In this document: positions 56,240 through 64,000 of the stretch, piece by piece
How positions within the stretch are numbered: position 1 is the first letter of the stretch
Layout: every line of letters starts with the position of its first letter
Assembly: GCA_949358305.1 (NCBI GenBank)
Contig: OX442317.1
Span: 7,754,186-7,818,185, forward strand
Direction: 5' to 3'
DNA length: 64,000 bases
Source: Strigamia acuminata
Lineage: Eukaryota > Arthropoda > Chilopoda > Geophilomorpha > Linotaeniidae
Position numbers and translations under genes: made by a program
The notes under the pieces: model-generated
Seen by the model: the letters and a program-made list of their open reading frames with translations, nothing else
Told to the model about the DNA's origin: nothing
Databases searched by the model: none

Positions 56240-57865
56240 CTAGTGCGATTCGGGAGGCGGGTTCAAGGATTGGTCAGGATCCGCACTATTTAGCGCCTCT
56301 CCTTCCGACAAATCTAGAAATTATTAACATTAAATATTTTGGTTGCAATGTACGATTATACTTACTAAGCTACATACTTTTCATTTCCATACGGTGATTC
56401 CGAGGATTAGTGGTGCATTTACAGCCATATCGTCTAATCAATATTGCCGTAATAAGTGCTCCCAGTAACACCCAACATACCACTATAGATATTACTGCAG
56501 CTAACAACGAGTTCCCGTCTTTATCCAAATCGTAGTAATCAGTTGAGTTACTTGAATCACTTTCTGATGAATTTTCTGTTTTACTTTCCTTCAATGTAAC
56601 TATTGTTTGTGCTGATGTCGACATTGATAAAGTCGAGAAAAAATAATCACGATATTCCTGCAACTCAGATTCGGAGGCATTTTTAACGACCAAGTGTTCG
56701 CACCAGTTGGATGATCGACTCACATAAATGCATACGAGGGCATTGTTTCCCACGGAATCAGAAAACGCCTTGTGCAGTGGTAAAACAACAAATCTTCTTA
56801 TATAAACACTTTTTTCCTCCGTGATTTCATGCCCAGTTCGATCCCAAACTGCGATCGAAACGTCATTCCGAACGGTTGTAACGTTCAAATTAATTTTCAA
56901 ATAAATTTCTTTCTCGTTACGATATACGCCTTCAAACCATGGAAAAAAATTTGAATTGTGTTCGATATTCTCCATTTTACAACCATAATTAAACTCAACA
57001 AGTTTATCAGAAGATTTAAAACTTCCAGCTTCCACTTGAATCCCAGGCAACCCATCACCATCATTCAGCACTGATTCTTTTCGGTGAAGTCCTTTCAAAG
57101 ACGTGAAATTCAAAGCGTACTTATTGCCATTACATACTTCACTCGTTAATGGATCCAAACCGACAATTTTATTCCGTACCGCTTCCTCATTTCCCAATTG
57201 ATACCAACAATATTTCTCTACGTTAACTGCTTTATCGGTGTTAAACGTTTGTGGGTATTTAGCTCTGAATATTTTCCCTCGTTCACCTTTAAGCGAAAAA
57301 TACCAACCGGATTGATTAGCGCGAGGATAATCTGTTTCTTTCATACAATGAATCTTAAATTCGTCATTGTTATCGACCAGTGAGGTGTATTTTGTTGGTA
57401 GCAAAATATTATTTTCGTCTCCACTTAGATTGAGTATGGTAAATGTTTTGGGATTTTTCAATAGCACATATTCGTAGATGTGAATCGGAGAGAATCGGAG
57501 TGAACAAACTCCATACGCTGCGCATTGGTTACTATTAATGATCAGATGCTTCCCCGCTGCTGTAAAACACAGATGATTTCTCGTGCATAATTCACTGTAG
57601 TTACTGGCATGTTCCGAAGATTTTTCCATTGATTTCCACTGATTGTCCTTGTAGCACTCACAAATGCAGGAAAAAACTTCAAAAGAAACAGGATGGACAC
57701 ATTCAATAAATTGTGATATTTCGAATTGTGAGGCAACTTCAATTCTAATGTTTGGCCTTTTTCTTCTATTTGACATCGCAGTTGGCAGTAATAACAAAAT
57801 CTATATAATAAAAAAATATTAGTCTACTTAAACAGACAGTTACATACGTGCAGAATTGTTATCAT
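56240..57865 (-). CDS. Membrane-protein family, gene C (504 residues, mosaic)
   Basis: Exon 1 ends at 57848 (donor GTATGT); exon 2 is 57800-56378 and exon 3 56313-56240 (NLSEGEALNSADP tail, TAG). The start is set at MITILH (57865), which with ILLLLPTAMS makes a good signal peptide; an in-frame MMM at 57904 would lengthen it by 13 residues. The intron is only 47 bases. All eight N-terminal cysteines are present (ECVHPV, CICEC, LCTRNHLCF, QCAAYGVC). The N-terminal half is closest to gene D (YKDNQWKSMEK, FNTDKAVN), a short middle tract to A (TSLKGLHRKESVLNDGDG), and the C-terminal half to B (WFEGVYRNEKEIYLK, DSVGNNALVCIY). Function unknown. Confidence 0.85.
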
Positions 57866-58241
57866 CTTTACATTAAATATAAGCACGAATTGTTTCATCA
57901 TCATTTCTTAGAATTAGCAAACAGGCTGTGCTAAGTGCTCGCAGATTGTAATTTTAAGTGAAAGTGCATGAAGTATTAAACGATGTAACAATAACAACGG
58001 GAGCTTATTTGAACACACTAAAACAGCAAACACAGTAACTGAATGTACCTAATGTTTTGTACATCCAAAAGAATAGGCGTGTAGTATGATTATTATCTTT
58101 ATTAATTTAATGATAAGCACTTTTAGACAGACCTGACGACATTTTACAATATCGGCATCTATGACGTTAATGTTTAAATTATCTATTATGTCACCTAGTT
58201 ACATTACATACTGAATTATAAATAATAAAACCATATTTTTA

Positions 58242-58472
58242 GTTTTTCGGTCTTATAAGTCTTTTGAAAACTACTATTGCAGTCTCTGCAGTGGAGACGT
58301 TAAAGGTGCTACAAGTAAACTAATCGTTTGGAAACGGTTCAAATTCGATTATTGATGTATTGATGTATGTAAAGTGCATTTTTCAATTTAATTTAATAGA
58401 TGTGTACTTAAAACCAGAAAATAATGATTTTTGTCCTCCAAATGCACAAATCACAAGATCTGACGCAACCCA
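58242..58472 (+). pseudogene. Relic of SOD-like exons 4 and 5 (between genes C and D)
   Basis: After CATATTTTTAG, degenerate exon 4 sequence is recognisable at CAGTGGAGACGTTAAAGG and GGTTCAAATTCGATTATTGAT (compare GGCAAAAATTCGATCATCAGT in copy 4). After an intron-sized gap and TTTAATAG, exon 5 survives as GTACTTAAAACCAG, GATTTTTGTCCTCCAA, GCACAAATCACAAG. The frame is lost throughout. Exons 1-3 are not recognisable. Confidence 0.75.
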
Positions 58473-59138
58473 CAGGTATATGGTTTTTACAGCAAAACGA
58501 ATTATTTTCAAAATCACAATTTAAAAAATTCGCATACATACAACATACCAGTATGCAATTTAAAAAAATAAAAAAAATTCTGAACATTGAAAAGTAGTAT
58601 TTATATTCAACAAATATTGCATTATTTTTAGGTAATTAATACGGTAATAATACTAATAAGAGTCTGTGTTGGAAAATTCTCTTTATTTAATTTCGTATTT
58701 GATTTGATAGTTTAGACTTTCCTGCCTTGCTGCAACCATTCAGGATGCATTTATCAAAATCCTAGCTGAAATTAGTAGTTTTAAATACAAGGTAACCTAT
58801 TTAATACCTGAAATAACGTACCACTTCACACAATAAATAATCACGTCCTCTTCGTTCAGGTGTTTTGATGAATTACGCCTCCTGCGGTTAGGTTGTTGTT
58901 GTAATAATAGTCTAAATTAAACAATAAAACAAAATGGTTAGTGCCGTGTTATTATCAAGATCAAAATTTTCCAGATGAAAAAAAGTTGCAATTTGTTTTA
59001 TTCCTGCTGCAGTCTGAGAATGTAATTGCTTGCTAAATAGAGAAATCTTGATTCCCAACTACTGTACTTGTTGTGACTAGCTTGATTTCTCAACGTTTTA
59101 GAGAATAATTAAACGGCAACTTTTTCCCATTAAAAAAT

Positions 59139-60979
59139 TCATACGCGATGAAAATCAACAAATCTAAACGTACAATTTATGCTGTCTACTTTTGCATTTT
59201 TTATTTCTATTTTCGCTTCTCGATTTGGTCTTGGACTCGGTTCAACAATCGATCCAAGAATATGTTCAGGAATCGATTCAGGATTTGAATCCCTCAGTGG
59301 CACTTGTTCAGAAGAATCTAAGAATTAACAACATTGCATATTTTAATTGCAATATAATGATACCATTGTAATTTACCTTTATCATCCTTTTGCAAATTTC
59401 CATTTTTGCGTTCTATTAATTAAAATAAATAACATTATTTCGTAGTACACTTGTAATAAATATATCATCCCTATATACCTTTCCATTTCTTTCTCCAGCA
59501 ATATGCCACAATACCAATTGCTAATACCAAACATACCACAAAAAATACTAAAATCCATATGTACGCGTTCGAGTTTCCATTCAAATCGCCGTTCAAAGTT
59601 GAATTACTTAAATCACTTTCAGAAGTATTTTCGTCTTTACTTTCATTTAATGTTGTTGGTATTGACGTTGATGTCGTTGATGTTGATGATGACGATGTTG
59701 TTGATGGTGATGTTGATTGTGATTGTGATACTCGTGAAATAGATGACGAAGAAATCGAGAGGAAATAATCATAATATTCGTGCATCTCAGCCTCGGAAGC
59801 ATTTTTAACGTCCAAGTGTTCGCACCAGTTTGCCGACTGATTTACAGAAATGCATACGAGCGTCTTGGTTCCCGCAGAACTAGAAAACGCATTGTGCAAT
59901 GATAAAGCAACAAATTTTCCAAGAAGCACACTTTTTTCCCGCATAATTTCATGCCCACTCTGATCCCAAACTGCAATCGGAACTTCGTACCGACCGCTCG
60001 TGACGTTCAAATTAGTTTTTAAATAAATCTCTTCGTCCTTACGATAAACGCCTTCAAACCACGGAAGAAAATTCGACTCGTATTCGAAACTCATAACTTT
60101 ACAGAAATAATAAAACTCCGCCACCCGATGAGAAAATTTAACACTTCCAGCTTGCACTTGAATCCCAGGCAATGCGTCACTCTCATCCAATATTGATCCC
60201 TTCTGGTGAAGTCCAATCAAAGAGCGAAAATTCAAAGCGTACTTATTGCCATTACATACTTCATTCGTTAATGGATCCAAACCGACAATTTTATTCCGTA
60301 CCGCTTCCTCATTTCCCAATTGATACCAACAATATTTCTCTCCGTTAACGGCTTTATCGGTGTTAAACGTTTGCGGGTATTTACTTCTGAATATTCTCTC
60401 TCGTTCACCTTTAAGCCAGAAATACCAGCCGGGTTGATTGGCGCGAGGATAATCCGTTTTGTTCATGCAATGAATCTTAAATTCGTTGTTTTTTTCGACC
60501 AATGAGGTGTATTTTGTTGGTAGGAAAATGCTTTCGTGTCGATTTAGTTTGAGGATGTTAAATGTTTTGGGATTTTTCAGTAGCACGTTTTGATAGATGT
60601 GAATTGGTGAGAATCGGAGTGAACAAACTCCGTACGCTGCGCATTGGTTGTTTCTGTTGATGATCAGATGTTTCCCCGTTACGTTAAAACACAGATGATT
60701 TCCCGCGCACAATTCAGCGTAGTTGCTGGGATGTTCCAAAGATTTTTCCATTGATTTCCTCTGATTGTCCTTGTAGCAGTCACAACCGCAGGAGAAAACT
60801 TGGAAGTAAACAGGATGGCCACATTCGTAAAACTGCGATATTTCGAATTGTTGTAAGGCACCTTCGATTTTAATGTGCGCTTTTTGGGTTGCATTTAGCA
60901 ACACATTTACCAATATTGATATAACCTAATAAAAGAAAAATATTTAACAATGTGTGCGAACGTGCAGAATTCGTGTCAT
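59139..60979 (-). CDS. Membrane-protein family, gene D (about 559 residues)
   Basis: Exon 2 (60925-59479), exon 3 (59412-59377) and exon 4 (59317-59139) join in phase. The start exon is less sure: MTRILH (60979-60962) matches B and C, but its donor is a weak GTTCGC and the intron would be only 36 bases. The signal is followed by YECGHPVYFQVF, a Cys-rich module with all eight cysteines (CGCDC, LCAGNHLCFN, QCAAYGVC), GWYFWLKGE, FEGVYRKDEEIYLK, AVWDQSGHEI, a long Ser/Thr-rich stalk (about 30 residues, more than in A-C), and a membrane helix ending YCWRKKW. The tail of roughly 70 residues includes QVPLRDSNPESIPEH and PSPRPNRE, with no tyrosine signalling motif seen. Family unrecognised. Confidence 0.82.
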
Positions 60980-61117
60980 GTTTTCATTTATTACACCGTT
61001 TGGAAACATCGTTATTTGATAGAAATAGTAAATGGCCGGTGCTGTATAAAGTGTGAATCTGCGATGTACAATTCAGAACAATTCCTCATTCTTAAGCATC
61101 TGATGAATCTAAAAATA

Positions 61118-61123
61118 AATATA

Positions 61124-61170
<47 letters not shown>
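61118..61170. repeat. AAAT microsatellite
   Basis: About twelve ATAA/AAAT tetranucleotide units in a nearly pure run, upstream of gene D. Confidence 0.9.
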
Positions 61171-61670
61171 CAGCACGCCTAACAGATTTTGTTTTTGTCT
61201 TTGTGTCTGTTTTGGTTTTGCAAGTAAATCGCAATGAAAATTGCTTGATTTTTATCCACTGAATGAATTAAGGTCCGGTCTCTTTCTTTCAATATAATTA
61301 CACTTTTACTCACGTTTCTTTTGTGGTGGGAACATTATAACAGCACCGTAAATGTCCAAAAGAATATGTTTGTGGCATAATCACCATATCTTTGTATTTG
61401 TATGATAAGCAGTTATCAGAAAAGTCAACATTTATCATGCTATCAGCTAATTTCTTAATTTTTTTAATTAGCACTTATATGTTGGTTTGGGATAATAATT
61501 TAATATATTTTCGAAAATAGCCTCGCGTAAAGCCAAAATAGTCAGTGCACAAATGTATTTTTTGATTTTGAATGGAAAGAGTAATCACAATTATTTTTTG
61601 AATTTGTTTGATAAATTCCATTCACTTAAATTAAACCTATCTTGTGAACCTTGGACTGGACAAGGCAGCT

Positions 61671-61741
61671 CAACGAGACGGCTCTTTAATCACTGGCTCC
61701 ACCTCGTGACAAGCACAACGAATTAGTATTGACTCAGCAAA
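61671..61741 (-). promoter_or_regulatory. Conserved block upstream of gene D
   Basis: Matches the block at 51109-51170 upstream of gene A: CTTTAATCACTGGCTCCACC, CGTGACAA and GAATTAGTATTGACTC. It lies about 700 bases before D's likely start, further than in A because of intervening repeats such as the AAAT run. Confidence 0.45.
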
Positions 61742-61749
61742 CCGTTTCG

Positions 61750-62990
61750 GCCAAGTTTTCGGCTCTCGAAACAACAAAAATTAAATAAAAAATATGGAAA
61801 TAAAAAATCCCAGCAGTTTTAATTGTTTTTGCTAAATATTATGATAAAACAGATTGATACAAGTTATCATCAACTGTCAATATCATAATTTTAACTTGAA
61901 TATAAATTAATTACAAATTATATATAAATTAAACAAAAATTATGACAAAAGATAGATTAAATGAAATAAAAAGAATTTCCAATCATACGAAAAGATATCG
62001 TTCTCATTTCTTCAAAATATTCAAAGTCCTTCTTTAATAATTCTTTCTCTTTGGAAGTCTCACACACATGAATTTTCTTGCCACAAAAATATTTCTCAGT
62101 TTTTCAAATCATAAATATTTAAAATTATCTGTACAGCGTTTTCCCTAAAGAGTACCAACCACCGACGATCTTGACTGTAAAATAGCGCCACCTATATTTC
62201 CTTCGCCCAGCATCTTGATTCCAAATTCAGACTGCAATTCACCGTTTAACCAAAATCACTGTTTCCTAAAGAAAAACAAAACATAAATACAAACTATTCA
62301 ACTTCAGAAAAAATAAACTTTTTCTTTTCCCCCCTTTTATACATGTAAACTTAGTATTCTTGTGAAATTTAACCATTTCTTTTCCTCCCCATAAGCATGA
62401 ACACATTTATTTCTCTCCATTGTAGGTCAATCGGATGTGTGTAGTGATGATAATGGCATCCAGCCAACAACTTTTTTTCCCTTTTTTGTCCGCACTGCAT
62501 TACTCTCGCACAAATTCTGATTCCTAAAAACGATATAAAGTCTGATCTAACCAAGAAAAAAAATTGCTTCATTTCCCTTCCTGTCTTCACATAATACAAC
62601 ATTAATTAATTTACACAAAAAAAAGCTTATTAATAAAAATATGACATTTCAACATTATCCATATTGAACAAAAGCACTTTGCGTCTCTTCTCTTTTGACA
62701 CCATTATTATTGGCCGACTTCCAGCAATAAAAAATTCTTTGGACCCAGAAAACTTAGAAAGAATATGCAATGAGCAATTTTTTTTTCCTTCTTTACTTTT
62801 ATCAATATAATCTAAAACAATAAAAGCAGTTTATTTACTCCTGATAGCACATTTCATGCGAATTGAAATTTAGTTATAAAAATAAGTGACGCAGTTAAAC
62901 ATCGTAAAATTGTAAAATAAACCAGAAACAGAATAATCCGCATTAAATATCTCCTTCGCTTTTCACTTGAAAAATAAATATGGTCTCACA
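61750..62990. other. Stretch without a gene
   Basis: AT-rich DNA; a 77-codon minus frame at 62369-62602 has no domain or splice support. Confidence 0.5.
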
Positions 62991-62997
62991 TCGTGAA

Positions 62998-63128
62998 CTA
63001 ACCAGACCTAAATCCGAAATAACCCTTACAGGACAACCCACGTTGTTTGCCTTTCGCAATTGAGCAATCAATGACATCACTCACATTCTTTTCCAATTGA
63101 ATTTGTGACCATGACCAACACGACGGAA
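62998..63128 (-). CDS. Possible Cys-containing exon of an unknown gene
   Basis: On the minus strand TTTCTTGTTCTTTCGCAG, a good acceptor, ends at 63129. The frame that follows encodes PSCWSWSQIQLEKN, DVIDCSIAKGKQRG and LSCKGYFGFRSG, then TAG at 62998-63000; a donor-like GTTAGT overlaps the end. Three spaced cysteines and CWSWS are faintly like a thrombospondin type 1 start, but the match is too weak to name. Partner exons would lie to the right. Confidence 0.4.
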
Positions 63129-63129
63129 C

Positions 63130-64000
63130 TGCGAAAGAACAAGAAACACAATCAAACAAGACTCGACAAGTTTTAAATATTTTTTGTCGAGTTATGTAGG
63201 TACCTGGTATCACTCAGTCAGTAATCGTGGTATCACTGGTGGTCGATGTCGCAACAACCAAAGTGGAAATCTAACCAGTATTTAAAGTGGAAATCTAACG
63301 CCATAAGAGCATAGACACTAGCCAGATGATTTAAACCACATCACCACTCCAAATCTCTTAAAACCTTGTTTTCCCCCAATTAACTTAAAAAGCAAACGGA
63401 CGAAGTCTTTAAAAATGATTAAACAATGACAACAGAATTAGCAAACAATTCAAACAACAACTAATTATGTTAAAATACTTAATTCATGTAATTACACAGC
63501 CATGAGGTGTAAATAAATGTTTAATAAGAGCGTAATTAATTGAGCATGAATCGGCCGTAATTAATCAAACGAAGCGTGATATTAAATAGCCATAATTTCG
63601 AAAAATTATTTGACCACAAAATCGAGCAATTTAAAAACGCTAATACCCAAAATATTGCTGCCTGAGGAATAGGTTATAAAAAGATCCTTAAAGTGGAAAA
63701 GAGTTGTCAGGTGAAGAACAAATTGAAGTCACTTTATCACAGTCTCTTGGTTAGCGGTATAGAAAGAAAAAAGTCGTAAAAATTGTTGAGTAATCCTCCA
63801 GAGAAAATGAAAGACAATTGAGTTGTCAAATGAGAAAGGCATGAAATACCCCGGCTTATCTCCACTATAAATTTTCTTTACTTGCATTGCTTTTTTAAAA
63901 AAAAAAAAAAAAAAAAAAAGAATAATAATAAAAAGAGAAAATATAAAACTTTTTGCGATAATAATAATCTCATTAAACTCGAATGCGATGCTGCCCTGCC
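63130..64000. other. Right edge without a supported gene
   Basis: AT-rich DNA. GTGGTATCACT and AAAGTGGAAATCTAAC are each repeated once near 63200-63300. A long A-run starts near 63895. No exon or RNA seen. Confidence 0.5.

Overview
The window reads as AT-rich nuclear DNA of a multicellular animal, probably an invertebrate. Its genes are split by short GT-AG introns, it has a eukaryotic tRNA gene, and it is dense in DNA transposons (hAT, pogo/mariner-type MITEs, foldback elements) plus one 5'-truncated non-LTR retrotransposon. I cannot name the species or phylum from the sequence.

Positions 1-40,000 are gene-poor. They hold a mosaic of non-autonomous transposons, many with exact target-site duplications, a 31-bp minisatellite with higher-order structure, a tRNA-Ile(AAU) gene, and a few isolated exons that can be argued from splice sites and open frames: a secretory first exon plus a microexon at 10.5-9.4 kb (minus), a two-exon fragment at 16.1-15.7 kb (minus), terminal exons at 22.2, 29.3 and 33.7 kb (plus), and a doubtful one near 6.9 kb. 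I recognise none of these genes.

Positions 40,300-61,750 hold two interlocked families. Four plus-strand, five-exon genes encode small secreted Cu/Zn-superoxide-dismutase-like proteins. All lack one copper-ligand histidine (human His46) and the active-site arginine, but keep the zinc ligands and both disulfide cysteines; they also lack the first two beta strands. The fourth is broken in exon 1. To their right lie four minus-strand paralogues (called A-D here) of an unrecognised type I membrane protein: signal peptide, Cys-rich N-terminal module, long glycosylated ectodomain, Ser/Thr-rich stalk, one membrane helix, and variable short cytoplasmic tails.

Decayed SOD exons sit between B and C and between C and D. 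Each lies in the same convergent arrangement with the next membrane-protein gene as intact SOD copy 4 has with A. The simplest reading is that a convergent SOD-like/membrane-protein pair was duplicated as a unit and the SOD partner then decayed. Gene C looks like a conversion mosaic of its neighbours. This locus is the best candidate here for an undescribed system: co-amplified secreted pseudo-enzymes and receptor-like proteins, as might be expected in recognition or immunity, though that function is inference only.

Positions 61,750-64,000 are mostly featureless, with one possible Cys-containing minus-strand exon near 63.0 kb.
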